Source: Mastigamoeba balamuthi (Eukaryota > Evosea > Mastigamoebida > Mastigamoebidae). From it: a stretch of DNA of 64,000 nucleotides. Numbering within the stretch: the stretch's first letter is position 1; each line of letters opens with the position of its first letter. Below the pieces are notes generated by a model. It made no database searches. It worked only from the letters and a program-made list of their open reading frames with translations, and had not been told where the DNA came from. Positions 45,168 to 55,654 of the stretch are shown here, piece after piece. The position numbers and the translations under genes are program-made. The stretch covers positions 152,604 to 216,603 of the forward strand of contig CACRSC010000007.1 in NCBI GenBank assembly GCA_902651635.1. Reading direction: 5' to 3'.

Positions 45168-46821
45168 ATGGAGGGCCGTATGACTGTGCACCTGATCGAG
45201 GCGGACAGCCTCATCTCGGCCGACATCAACGGCAAGTCGGACCCCTACTGCCTGCTGCAGCTCTCGAGCGGCGGCCCCGTGCTGCGCAGCCGCACTGTGC
45301 AGAAGACGCTCTCGCCCACGTGGGACGAGACCCTCACGCTCTGGTACTCGGACCGCGCCACCGAGTCCCTCTGCATCCGCTGCATGGACGAGGTACCCCC
45401 GCCTCCCCCCTGGCACGCGCTCAGAGGCGCTCGGCGCGCCGGGCGCGTCTCCGTCGGTTTCGCGCTCGGGGTTTTCCTCTCGGTCTGTTTTTAGCAAAGT
45501 GCAGTCGTCGTCGTGTTTCTGTCTTACCGTCGTGTGCTTTGTCTGTTCTGATAACGCGGTACACTGGAGTGGCCCACCCCCTCACAAATGACGCAGGTTT
45601 TTGAAAACGGTAACCGAAAACCGCACCGGGGTTTCCACGTCACTAGTTATAAATCGTGCACTGCACGCCCCTTGCAGGACAAAATCACCGCTGACGACCC
45701 GCTGGGCTCCACCCGCATCATGCTCGCCACCGTAGCGCCCGGACCGCAGTGGTACACCCTGGACCACGTCAAGCACGGCCGCCTGCGGCTCTCGATCGAG
45801 CTCTCTGACGACACGGCGTCGACGGGGCTACTGCACCCCACGGGCGCGTGGATGACAGAGGGCCCCGAGGACACGGACAGCGGCGAGCCCACCGAGGCCG
45901 AGACCAGGGCCCACAGCGGCGAGCGCGAGGCGTGGAACGCACTGCAGGAGGCCCCGAGCGCCAGCCGCTACGTCGTGCACATGTCGACGCTCGCGGGCAT
46001 CGCCACGAGCTCCTCGTCTGTTCGTAGAAGCGCCCCTCGAGATGATTCACCGCTGCCCTTGTGTTTGCTGACGCGGGCGGTTGTGTGCCGGTGCTCCCCC
46101 CGGTGCAGGAGCCGTACAGGCAGTACTCGTGCTACGAGGTGGAGATGCGCGGCGTCGCGGACGTGTTCGGGAGCGCCAGGAACAGGTGGAACGAGCAGTA
46201 CGCCAAGGCCAGGAAGATATTTGGCCGAGGGGCCAGCACCGCCGTCGTCCGCGGAGCGATCCACGTCCAGGTCGGCACCTGCTCGCCCGAGTGCCCAGCC
46301 TCCCATCCCGACAACACTCACGCCCTCTGCTTGTGCTTCTGCTGCAGCACGCGGAGCTGTACAAGAAGGGGATGAGGGGGTGGAAGAGCGCGGGAGGGCT
46401 GCTGCGCAACGGGGCGGACCTGCTGAGCCTCATCAACTACGGCATCCGCGACCGCGCGCCCGTCATGTACACGTACGTGCTGCTCGACAGGGCGTTCAAC
46501 TTCAGCGAGACGGGCACCACGTTCAGCAAGGACTTCATGAGCAAGCACGCGATGCACGCTAACGCCGCCCGCGAGGTGCGCTACGCCGGCGAGTTCATCG
46601 TGCACAAGCACACGCTGGTCCTCGACAACAACTCGGGGACCTACGCGCCGGACCCCAAGCACCTGCCGCTGCTCGTCGAGGTGTTCAAGAGGAACTTCCC
46701 AGGGCTCGACGTGGAGGCCTACGACCGGGACGACAAGAAGCTGGCCGAGTACAAGAGCGTCATCAAGCAAGAGCAGGAGCGCACGCAGCAGCCGCAGGCG
46801 CAACAGTGCACCATAGCCTGA
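45168..46821 (+). CDS. C2-domain protein of the amoebozoan type
   Basis: Exons 45168-45392, 45678-46019, 46109-46270 and 46348-46821 give about 400 residues with every junction in phase 0. The N-terminal C2 domain (MTVHLIEADSLISADINGKS, DPYCLLQLSSGG, LSPTWDETLTL) retains acidic residues of the calcium loops, including D in DINGKSDPYC. Exon 2 completes the domain with DKITADDPLGSTRI. The rest forms a second domain with RVADVFGSARNRWNEQYAKA-like helices and a C-terminal unit reading VRYAGEFIVHKHTLVLDNNS, GTYAPDPKHLPLLVEVFKRN and FPGLDVEAYDRDD. That HKHTLVLDNNSGTYAP segment is shared with Entamoeba and Dictyostelium C2 proteins, as far as I recall. Calcium-dependent binding to acidic membranes is the likely activity. 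The first intron is 285 nt. Confidence 0.85.
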
Positions 46822-47113
46822 GTGTGTTCCGGCCGATTGTTTTAGTTTTTGTTCAGAGTGGGTTTGTTGTTCCCCCCGGCGGACCGAGCGACTGGCGCTA
46901 GCCTTCACACGGGCCCGCCGAAAGGCAATACAAATTAATTCGTATTGGAAACTGCAGTTCGCGAAACAAAATGAGGCGCAGAGAAGAGAGACTCGTGGCA
47001 TGTGTCTATGTCGTGTTCTCAGTGATCGAGTACTGGGGTGTGGTTGCCGCTGTCGATCACCGAAACCCTACACATAATTTGTATTGGAGTTTGTTCTGCA
47101 CAGCGCACGCACG

Positions 47114-48940
47114 CTAGACGAGGGCATCAGAGGAGACGGGGACCAGGTTTAGTGTGAAGACAAAGCCGTCGAGCGACCCCGTGAACTCGTAGGGCGGGTT
47201 GAGGTCGATGATGTCGATCTCCAGCATCATGTCGTCGCTTCGGACCGTGACCACGCCGATGTCGAAGGGCACGGTGTCCGACTGCCACTTGAACTCGGCG
47301 GTCAGGTTGGCCCCGTCGCAGTGGTGCCTGTAGGGCGAGCTGTGCGAGTAGCTGCACACGGCGCACTTGTGCCATCTGTTGGTGTCGTTGTACTCGTCCT
47401 CGATGTTCCAGCACGCGTAGACGCGGTACGACCCGAACACCGCGATGTTGTCGTCGTCCTTGGCGTCGCAGTTGAGCTCCGAGGCCACCGACCCCGCCAG
47501 CGCGCCGAAGACGACGAGCGCCACGCAGAGCGCCGCCAGCGAGACGGCCCTGATGGTGACGGTCCTGCAGAGGAAGCTCCGCCTCGGCCGCTCGCGCTCG
47601 CCCTGCTGCTCCATCGGCCTCGGTGGCATGTACGGCACCGCGATGTACGTCGTCGGCAGCGCCACGGCCGGCGCCGCCGCCGGGTGCTGGAGCAGCGCCT
47701 GCCGCTGCTGCTCCTGCGCCTGCTGCGGCGAGAGGTACGGGCTGTGCGTGACGGGGTTCTGGTTGTCGGCCGCCGAGAGGCTCGACGACACGCTCTTGAC
47801 GTTGTCCGCCGACGACGACTCGGCCCCCGACGCCGCCGCGCAGACCCCCTGGTCCACGACCAGCAGCTCCGACCCCAGCCCCGGCTGCGGCGGCGCGCTG
47901 GCCCCCGCCGCCGCCGCCCCCGCCGCGGCCCCTCCGCCGCCGCCGCTGTGCTTCTTCTTGCCGTGCGTGCGCTCGTGCGAGGAGTCGCGCGAGAACCAGC
48001 GGCCGTTGCAGCAGTCGGGCTGCGCGCAGTAGTAGGCAAAGTCGGCGTGGTGGCGGCCCTTGACGGCCGAGCGCGCGTGCTCGGGCGAGGCGCAGCGGTA
48101 GCGCGTGCGGTCGCCGGCGTCCTGCGAGAGCCACGCGGGGCACCAGTGCACCTTGCAGGCGTAGGGGCTCCTGCAGAACCCCTTGCACTCGTCGCTGAGC
48201 AGCGTCGACAGGTACGCCGACGCCGGCGCGGCCCACTCGCACGACATGAGCTTCATGATCCGCCGGCAGCACTCGCCCGGCACGGGGCACGGGCCCCCTG
48301 TGCCGCCCGCCCCGTACGCCAGCGGGCTGTTGCCCATCCCCGGCGACGACTGCACCTCCGAGCCGGGCGCCGAGAGCGACGACGCGGCCGCCGCAGCCGC
48401 CGCAGAGGGCGCCGCGCCGTCGCCGCGGGCCCTGCGCGCGGGGGGTTCTACTTTGATCTCGACCGCGGGGGCCGGGCGCTTGGAGGAGAGCGAGGACGCG
48501 TCGCGCCAGCGGCCCTCGAAGCGGAGCACGCAGTGCGGGGCCGAGGGCAGCGACTCGGTGCAGACGCGCAGCGGGTAGCCGTGGACGCTGCAGAGCTCGC
48601 GCTCGGTGCAGACGCCCGAGCAGGCGCGGGCAGAGGCGTGCCAGTTGGCCTCCCAGCGGTCGGCCGCCTCCGAGTACTCGTCGCTCCTGCGCATGTCCGC
48701 GAGCATCGCGGCGCAGTGCGGGCAGCGCGAGGGGCTCGCGGGCACCGGCGACGGCAGCACCGCGACGTCCGGCGCGACGCCGCCCGTGCCCGGGGGCGCC
48801 GAGTCCTCTTCGGGCGTTGTGTACGTGGGCGGCGGTTGCGCGGCGTCGTACTGGTCGACAAAGAGCAGCGAGGGCGAAACGGGGTCGAAAACTGACGCCC
48901 CCATGGCGCTGGCTCCGCAGTCGATGTCGTCCAGCTCCAT
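47114..48940 (-). CDS. Cys-rich, single-pass membrane orphan
   Basis: A single exon encodes 608 residues; no family is recognised. The N-terminal ~60 residues are Pro/Ser-rich. Residues ~70-140 contain paired CxxC and CxxxC motifs (CPHCAAML, CSGVCTERELC). A second Cys/His cluster near residues 225-330 (CCRRIMKLMSCEWA, DECKGFCRSPYACKVHWCPA, YYCAQPDCCNGRWF, HERTHGKKKH) suggests zinc binding. After a long low-complexity linker, one hydrophobic helix near residue 480 (VSLAALCVALVVFGALAGSV) follows basic residues, and a C-terminal domain of about 110 residues with four to six Cys and two N-glycosylation sequons would then be lumenal or extracellular. A cytosolic zinc module tethered to a membrane with a small ectodomain is my reading. 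Nearly all of the sequence is GC-rich. Confidence 0.7.
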   Translation of the reverse strand: MELDDIDCGASAMGASVFDPVSPSLLFVDQYDAAQPPPTYTTPEEDSAPPGTGGVAPDVAVLPSPVPASPSRCPHCAAMLADMRRSDEYSEAADRWEANWHASARACSGVCTERELCSVHGYPLRVCTESLPSAPHCVLRFEGRWRDASSLSSKRPAPAVEIKVEPPARRARGDGAAPSAAAAAAASSLSAPGSEVQSSPGMGNSPLAYGAGGTGGPCPVPGECCRRIMKLMSCEWAAPASAYLSTLLSDECKGFCRSPYACKVHWCPAWLSQDAGDRTRYRCASPEHARSAVKGRHHADFAYYCAQPDCCNGRWFSRDSSHERTHGKKKHSGGGGGAAAGAAAAGASAPPQPGLGSELLVVDQGVCAAASGAESSSADNVKSVSSSLSAADNQNPVTHSPYLSPQQAQEQQRQALLQHPAAAPAVALPTTYIAVPYMPPRPMEQQGERERPRRSFLCRTVTIRAVSLAALCVALVVFGALAGSVASELNCDAKDDDNIAVFGSYRVYACWNIEDEYNDTNRWHKCAVCSYSHSSPYRHHCDGANLTAEFKWQSDTVPFDIGVVTVRSDDMMLEIDIIDLNPPYEFTGSLDGFVFTLNLVPVSSDALV

Positions 48941-49435
48941 GTTGGCAGCGCGCGCGCGTTGAGGTGTCGGGTGGGGGTGGTGGTGGTGAAGATATTATAA
49001 ATTCGTCCCGGGAGAGAGAGAGAAGAGGGGAGGGGGTGAGGGTGTGAGGGGTGTTGGGTGCGCCTGGATTCACTATGCTAAATGCAGGCGTCACAGTGCA
49101 CTTTCATTCTCCCGATTGATGATGCCTGCCGATGAGGTTGAAACTCGCTGTGAGGACCTGTGCGGAGTCGATGGAAAAAGGCACCGCTGACACTCTATTT
49201 CTGCTCTCGGGGCCGCACGTCCGCACCGGTGTGTAGCTCACGTCTGTTCAACCGCTGAGCTGAGAGCTACGGAGGCTCGGCGCTGCGGATCGTGCGGCGA
49301 AAGGCAAGTGCCTGACACGCACTCAGAATCACCAGAGGTGTGTGCCATGTGTGCGGGTGTGAGGGCAGGGTGAGTGTGCCCGCGGTACGGCAATTGTTGT
49401 TTGAAACGAGTTGTTTTTTTACGTTGTTGGGATGG
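48941..49435. other. Intergenic region between two minus-strand genes
   Basis: About 495 nt with no supported gene. Near the left end is a purine-rich GA/GT run (48965-49050) and a GATATTATAAATTC stretch (about 48988-49004) close upstream of the membrane-orphan start. The rest should hold the 3' region of the ubiquitin protease. Confidence 0.55.
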
Positions 49436-51925
49436 TCAGGTTCTGAAGGGCAGCTCATACACAAGCATGTAGGCATTGGGCGTCACGACGCGCTGCTGCG
49501 GTACCTCCTTGGCCGTCTCGTCGTTCATCAGGAACCACTTGCCTGTCTCCGAGTCCTTCATGTGCACCCAGTAGTGCCCACCGTCCGTCCCGCCTCCGTG
49601 GTTCTGTTGTGCAACCGGTGTGAGACCCGGCCCACATCATTTGAGATATGCCGCTACACCACGCACCGCGATCGCCACGAGATTGTAGATGGGTGTCTGG
49701 GCGTTGTCGCGGAGGCTCGGGGAGGCCCAGAACCTCATGTCCAGCCTCTCCAGCGGGAACGTCACCACATCGCTGATCTTGTTCGACCACCACTCGCTGT
49801 TCCTGATGCCCATGTTGAACCGGGCAAGATGCAGCACGAGCACCTGAGACATGCCGCGTGAGAAACGCACTTGGGGTGTGAGAGAGGCATTCGTGCCTTG
49901 GGGAACTTGTTCACGTATGTTCTCTGGTCAAACGTGAAGTCCTTGTTCCCCCCACACTCTGAGCACCGGCACTGCAGCGTGTCCTCACCGAGCACCTTGT
50001 GCAGGAGGTCCTCGAGCTTGTGCGTCGGAGGGGCCCCGCTCGAAGACCGAGTCTTCTGCGGGAGGAGGACCGTGAGGATCTTGAACGGCTCCGTGCTCGA
50101 CGCCGCGTGCCCCTTGGCGCACTCCCGCACTCGGATCAGCTCCCCGTCGAACAGCTTGTCGACGACGGTGGGCACCACTACGTCCTTGTCCTTGTCCTTG
50201 CCCTTGCCCAGCACGACCGAGAGGTGTCTCTGGAGGCCGTCGAGCACGTCGAGCGTGAACTCGCTGATGTCCTGCTGCTGGTACCGCAGGTACTTGAACG
50301 CCAGGAACCTCCCGCAGGCGACCTTGAGGGCCTGCAGCGTTCTTCTGGCGCACGCGTCGTCTGGCGGCAGCCTGATCGCCGCGAGCGCATCGTACAGCGC
50401 CGACAGGAACGGCGAGTCCTGGAGCGATGGCGCGGGCAGGCCAAGGAGGGCCAGCCTGAGTGGCGTGACCGCGTTGAGGCACTGCAGCAGGCTGTTCATG
50501 AAGCAGCTGAGCCCGATGTTCTGGAGCCCCACGACGCCCGGCCTGATCCTCGACACGTCCCTCGCGACGACTGGGGGCGCGTGGGTGAGCGTGCTGGGCG
50601 CGGGGCCAAGGCAGGTACGCGGGTGGAAGCCAGCCTCCCTCGCGACGCACTGCGAGCAGTACCACTTCTCCGTCTCGCGCAGCTCCCACTGCGAGATGGG
50701 CGTCCGGTGGCAGTACTTGTGGTACCCGCAGTCGCACCAGTCGCAGAACAGCATGTTCTCCTCGTCCGCGCACGACCTGCAGACCTCGCAGCACGCGCTC
50801 GACGACCTGTCCCACTGCGGCGCCGGGCAGCAGCGCGCGTCACGCACGTATTGGCGTGGCACGCGACGGGGAGCGGCGCACCTCCCCGCAGCATTCCGTG
50901 TACTCGCGCTCTGCCTGCGCGATGGCGGCCCTCACGTGGTGGTTGGAAGTGCTGCTGTACTCGCCAAAGTGCTTCCGGAATGGCACCACCGACTTGGGCG
51001 GCAGCCACGCGCTGAGCGGCACGCTGGAGGTCAAGCGAGCAACGAGCGCAGGAGGGGAAGGGGAACGCAGAGCACTTACAACTCCGAGCCGAAGAACCTC
51101 ACGAGCACACAGTCCTGGTCGTGCGGCTCTCTCACGACGTTCTCTGGCGCCTCGCCCGGCCCGACCCTCTGCACATTCCCGTCAGCTCGAGCGCGTCGAA
51201 CACGGCGGCGGGCCCGTCGGCCGTCTTCTCTGTTGGTACGTACGAGGGCAGGCCACCACGGGTAGCTCCTCATCTTCGCCCACACGAACGCTGGCACGGA
51301 GGGGCCGGGAGGAGAGAGAGAGAGAGGAAGCAGAGGCAGACCGCTTGTCAGACAGGAGAGGAGGGGAGCAGAGGGACGAGGGACGGCTGCTGGGCCGAGC
51401 AGCAAGCAGCAGCGCACAGGGCACTCCGAAGCGCACGGCCTCCTGCTGGCCCCACTGGCACGCGCCGACCGGGTGGTCCTCCTGCCCCTCGGCCGCCGCT
51501 GGGACCTGTGACGCGGCCTGCGCGTGGCGGTGCGCCGCCCTTCGCGACGGTGCCGAGGCCGAGGCCGAGGCCGAGGACGCCGACGACGAGGGCGGCGTGT
51601 ACGACTCGCCCCCGGAGACGTCGTCGTCGGCCTCGTCCTCGAGACGCGCGTCAAACTCGGCGTCCTCGAAGTCGTCGCCGAACAGCGACCTGCGCGGCTT
51701 CTTGGCCGACCTGCAAGCGCGCTGCGGGCGGCCCGAGGCCGCTGCTGCTGGCGGCGTCTCCGCCGGCGGCGCTGCGGGCGGCCTCGCGCGCTTCTTTCCC
51801 TGCTCGCCAGCGCTGGACGCCGGATTCGGTGCCTCGGCTGCGGGCAGGGCCACCACCAGCGGGGCGGGGCCCGGGGGCACTGAGGGAGCACCCTCGGCAG
51901 CGCCGACCGTGGCCGTTGACTCCAT
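49436..51925 (-). CDS. Ubiquitin-specific protease with PWWP and PHD domains
   Basis: Reading leftward from ATG 51925, a disordered acidic and basic N-terminus is followed by a PWWP domain (FVWAKMRSYPWWPALVRTN at about 51298-51233, VLVRFFGSEL near 51080). Next is a PHD finger (CCEVCRSCADEENMLFCDWC, GYHKYCH, WYCSQC; about 50795-50650). A USP catalytic domain completes the protein. The catalytic Cys lies in GLQNIGLSCFMNSLLQCLNA (codon 50503-50505). CxxC zinc ribs appear in VRECAKGH and CRCSECGG. The His box reads GGTDGGHYWVHMKDS (His about 49574-49576), followed by NDETAKEV and the end YMLVYELPF. All catalytic residues are present. PWWP and PHD modules read nucleosomes, so histone H2A or H2B deubiquitination is likely. 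Introns near 49620-49680, 49850-49920, 50830-50900 and several in 51030-51420 interrupt it. The exact N-terminal exon joins are uncertain. Confidence 0.85.
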
Positions 51926-52037
51926 TACGTGCACGGGGGTGCTTTTCTCACTGCGGCCGGCAATCCCGAGAGAAATCAACGAAAGATACTGTTTGTTGAG
52001 CCGCAGATTCTTTCACCCGGCGAAGATAATATCTTCT

Positions 52038-52994
52038 TTACTGCAGCGAGGACACGGCGACGGGCCCGTCGTGCAGCCACAGCCAGACGTTGGGCAGCCC
52101 CTGCGCCCGCTGCGCGAAGAACGCCCTGACCTCCGCGTCGTCGTACCTCCGCGAGAAGTGCGTCAGCATCCACGTCGTCTGCGCAGGCGACGCCGCCAGC
52201 AGCCCCTCGAGGTCCCCCCACGCGCAGTGGCCGCCGTCCTCGCCCGCCGCCGCCTCGGCGCCGCCGAGCCACGTGCACTCGACCACCACGACCCGCGGGA
52301 ACGCGCCGGCCCCGCCCAGCGCCTCGAGCGTGGCCCTGACGCCCGCGGGCCCCGTGTCGCCGAAGAACGTCAGAAGCGGCTCGGACTCGGTGTCGCTGAC
52401 GTCCTCGCCGGCCGCGCGGCGCCGCGCGATCTCGCGGCCCGGCAGCCCGCGGAGCGCGGGCTTGAGGACGGCGCGCTCGTGGAGGACGGTGTAGGCGCAG
52501 CTGGGGACCGTGTGCGAGAGGTCGTGGGCCAGGACCCGCAGCGAGCCGAACCCCAGCGGCAGCTCGCGGCCCCCGCCGGCGCCCGCCAGCTGCACGCGCG
52601 CGAACCGCGACGGGAGGCCCGTGGCGGCGCACATGTCGGGCTGCTCGGTGCAGTCGGCGGCGCAGGCCTGTCCGCGGAAGTACGCGCGCAGGGGCCCCAG
52701 GGCGCCGGCGGGCGCCAGCAGCGGGACGTCGCGCGGGACGCCGGTGAGGACGTCGGCGAGCGCGGCGCAGTGGTCCGAGTGCGTGTGCGTGAGGAGGACG
52801 GCGCGCGGGGTGCGGTACGTGTTGACGCCGGCGTCGAAGAGGACGTCGCGCAGGAGGCCGTCGCCGACGAACCCCGTGCGCATGGAGCCGCGCGAGAGGC
52901 CGCGGATGCTCCACGACGCCTGGCCGGGGGGCTGCCACGAGGCGCAGTCCTCGAGAAAGTGCGCCAGGGGCCGTCGGGGTGCCTTGCCTTCCAT
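52038..52994 (-). CDS. tRNase Z-like metallo-beta-lactamase hydrolase
   Basis: A single exon encodes 318 residues. The zinc-binding core LLTHTHSDHCAAL (about 52768-52800) is the HxHxDH motif. HDLSHTVPSCAY, LTFFGDTGPAG and TWMLTHFSRRYDD supply the remaining ligands in the order found in short-form RNase Z (ElaC): a His after the insertion, an Asp in the GDT turn, and a final His. CADCTEQPDM-type Cys residues lie in an insertion. Short tRNase Z cleaves tRNA 3' trailers, although several relatives in this fold act on other phosphodiesters (for example cAMP phosphodiesterases). The ATG at 52994 was chosen over an in-frame TTG one codon upstream. The upstream spacer to the USP gene contains GATAATATC. 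Confidence 0.82.
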   Translation of the reverse strand: MEGKAPRRPLAHFLEDCASWQPPGQASWSIRGLSRGSMRTGFVGDGLLRDVLFDAGVNTYRTPRAVLLTHTHSDHCAALADVLTGVPRDVPLLAPAGALGPLRAYFRGQACAADCTEQPDMCAATGLPSRFARVQLAGAGGGRELPLGFGSLRVLAHDLSHTVPSCAYTVLHERAVLKPALRGLPGREIARRRAAGEDVSDTESEPLLTFFGDTGPAGVRATLEALGGAGAFPRVVVVECTWLGGAEAAAGEDGGHCAWGDLEGLLAASPAQTTWMLTHFSRRYDDAEVRAFFAQRAQGLPNVWLWLHDGPVAVSSLQ

Positions 52995-53101
52995 CAACTT
53001 GGCGGTGGGCTCAATTTATTCTGTGCGGGTTTGGTAGCAACTGTGTATCTCTGTAGTGATTGCCCGCGGCCGGTAGGAAACTCACAATTGATGGTCTATT
53101 T

Positions 53102-54360
53102 CTACTGCGTAGAGTTCATCTGGCCGTGGCGCACGGCCGTCTGGTAGAGGGAGTAGTGCTCGATCTGCTGGGGGGAGAGCGTGCGGATGCACGCGTGCTC
53201 GAGCCACTCGGGGAGCTGGACGTGCTCCTTGGGCTCGGAGACCTCGACCTGCAGGATCATGAACTCCTCGCCCTGCAGGTCGTCGAGCTCGAACAGGTGC
53301 GACTCGTGGATGAACGTCTTGCGGGCACGCGAGAACGGCTGGGCCTTGGGGTCCGTCCCCTCGGCCAGCAGCGTCGCGTACTCCCTGCTCGAGATCGACC
53401 GCTCCGTGACGGCCCCAGACGCCTCCTTGCGCGAGTACGTGAGCTGCTTCCTGCTGCCGCAGACCTTCTTGCGCAGGCAGCTGTTCTCGGACATGTTGGA
53501 GCCGTGCAGGAACGTGTAGGTCATCACGGAGTCCTCCATGGGCAGGGTCGCGGGCGGCTGGAACTGCGCGCGGCGCACGAAGAACGCCTTGCGCGCAGCC
53601 ATCGGCGTGAGGACGCCCAGGTGCCCGCAGATGGCGCTGATGACACGCTTGATCTTGCCCGCGAAGTTGGTCGAGTTGTCGACGACGATGAGGCGCGGGT
53701 GCGTCGACCACGCGTTGAGCACGTTCCTGTCGACCGTGATCGCCTCGTCCAGCGTCTCCCTCCTGGCGCTGTTGCCCGACTGCTGGTAGTACTGCTCCGC
53801 TCCGATGGCGGCGCTCACCTAGAGAAGATGTCAGTGCAGTGTTCTTACAGTGAAGGGGAAGGCTCACCAGGTGAATGACAAAGTCGTAGCGGTTAACCAT
53901 GAGGGCGGGTGCAGCGCTCAGCGAGCACCCGGGGATAGCGGCAGCGGAGATGGCAGGCCAGGCCTCTGCGGCGCAGTAGGCGGCGGCGTCTCCGGCGCCC
54001 CTGTCGCACAGCAGGACCGTGGGCCTGCCACTGGCCCGCGCAATGCGCTCGAAGCAGTCCTCGAGGTCGAGCTGGAGGCGCAGACGCTCGCTCTCCCACT
54101 TGCTCCTGTACTCGACGCCGCTGGAGGCGGGGAACCCAGCGCCGCTGTTCGAGAGCAGCGTCGCTTGGGCCGCAACAACATCAGAGAAAAGACACACGGG
54201 TGTGCACTGTGCGCGAGGTCTTACAGATTTCAGGCTGCACGAAGACCTGGTGCCCCAGAGTGCGCAGGCGCTCCGAGACCTCGGCCAGCGCGGTCGTCTT
54301 ACCGCCGCAAGGGCCGCCAGTGAGCACGATGCGAGTGAAAGAGGGCTCCTCGGACGCCAT
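53102..54360 (-). CDS. TTD14-like NTPase with C-terminal CYTH-like domain
   Basis: Exon 1 from ATG 54360 carries a P-loop in FTRIVLTGGPCGGKTTALAE (about 54340-54280) followed by LGHQVFVQPEICKT. Exon 2 holds DVVAAQATLLSNSGAG and a Walker B-like LLCDRGAGDAAAYC. Exon 3 (53818-53102) starts SAAIGAEQYYQQSGNSARRE and contains LIVVDNSTNFAGKIKRVI. The last ~150 residues (FFVRRAQFQPPATLPMEDSV, LTYSRKEASGAVTERS, FELDDLQGEEFMILQVEVSE) have the strand pattern of a CYTH/triphosphate-tunnel domain. This AAA_28 plus CYTH-like layout is that of Drosophila TTD14, a GTP- and phosphatidic-acid-binding protein involved in TRPL trafficking. Introns are about 45-60 nt. The function in a protist is inferred only. 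Confidence 0.82.
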
Positions 54361-54578
54361 GGGAAGATAGTACAGAGTGTGCACAGGAGAGAGAAAAAGT
54401 TGCGAGTGATGACGCAATCGTGAGAGCGTGAGACGGCGAGATCCTCTTAATCGGGTAACATCAACGATGAGCCCAACGGCGAAAATCGGCGGTGTCGCTG
54501 AGATCTCAGCGAGCGGCAACGGTTGCGGTGGATGCACATTGTTGTTTTCGGGTTCGTTAGGCGGAACATCCGGAACTG

Positions 54579-55417
54579 GTCACTCGTTGTCGTCGTTGAC
54601 CTTGACGCGGATGTACGTCTTGCTCTCCTCCCCTGCCTTCTGACCCCCGTAGCGGATCGACGACACCTTGACAGGCTGCGCAGAGGCAACAGGCACGGCC
54701 GTGAGACACCGCAGAGGCACCGCGCCGGGCCGAGGGAAGGGTAGAAAATCGAACGAATTCGGCCGTGTCCATGATGCCCTGCACGATGCCCACGACGTAC
54801 GACGCGCAGTTGGCAGCCTGCTCCCTCGGGACGAACCTGTTCACGACGACCGAGTCGTACGAGATCCAGTCTGGCGGTGCAGCCGTGTCAGTGGGACGCC
54901 CTGCAGTGAAAACTGGGCCACTCACACGTATCCTTGGTGCCCGTGGCCTGCTCCAGGGACTCGGCCTCCTTCCCGAACAGCGTCTTCCACACGACAGTCG
55001 AGATGAAGCGCTGCAGATGCGTCGCAGCGAGAGTGAGAGACGGCCCGAGCGGCGATTGAGCGGTGGGTGGGCTCACGAGAATCTCGACGAGGTCCGTGAA
55101 GCGCTGGAACCTGCCGCTGCGGAACACGAGGAGCTCCAGGGTGCGCACGCCCACGCCGTAGCCCAGGTCCTGCATGCGCTGCTGGAAGTCGGACCCGCCC
55201 GAGGCCTTGGACTGGCTGTGGTACTGCACAATCTCGGCGAAGAGGAAGCTGAACGCGCTGAGGCTCACCTGCAGCGGCGGCCTCTGTGAGGCGAGCGGGG
55301 TGGGGCGCCGGAGAGGGTGCGGACATCGGTACGGGCGCGCGGCAGGGGCCTGTCGATGATGTTGGCGCGCGGGGAGCGCGAGGACGCGAGGGGAGCTGTC
55401 GGCGCGGCTAACGACAT
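54579..55417 (-). CDS. TRAPPC5: TRAPPC5/Trs31, Bet3-family subunit of TRAPP
   Basis: TRAPPC5 is a core subunit of TRAPP complexes, which activate Rab1/Ypt1 in ER-Golgi traffic. Exon 1 (from ATG 55417) reads ANIIDRPLPRARTD and splices at 55324/55269 (56 nt, donor GTCCGC) into VSLSAFSFLFAEIVQYHSQS. This reproduces the animal sequence ARPRTEVSLSAFALLFSEMV. Next come QQRMQDLGYGVGVRTLELLV, STVVWKTLFGKEAESLEQAT, the block WISYDSVVVNRFVPREQAAN, and the ending KTYIRVKVNDDNE at 54579. At least four introns interrupt it (near 55070, 54900 and 54750 besides the first). The conserved KxLFGKEADxLEQA motif is intact. The gene is divergent from SKP1, with 237 bp between start codons. Confidence 0.93.
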
Positions 55418-55654
55418 GGCTGTGTGGGTTTGAGAAGATACGGGCAAATCAGCAGATTGATGTTGGGAATCCAGAGATTTTATCGCAGTGCCTCCAAGCA
55501 GCAGTCAGGAGTGCACGGCGAGGACGAACTGGCGTGCAGACCGTTGATTTCGAACTGTATGGTTCAGAAATTTGGTTCATGACGTCCCGCGGCAGATTTT
55601 TATCAATTGAAAATCAGGGTTTCTGTTCACTCGGACTAAATTAGCTCTCTGCGA

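Noticed and set aside
47127-49094. 655-codon minus-strand ORF overlapping the membrane orphan
   Set aside because: Alternate frame of the same exon; the 608-codon frame has Cys/His clusters, a membrane helix and glycosylation sequons, while this one is Arg/Gly/Ala-rich.
50856-53147. 763-codon plus-strand ORF across the USP and tRNase Z genes
   Set aside because: Antisense to two genes with intact catalytic motifs; its translation is compositionally biased and matches nothing.
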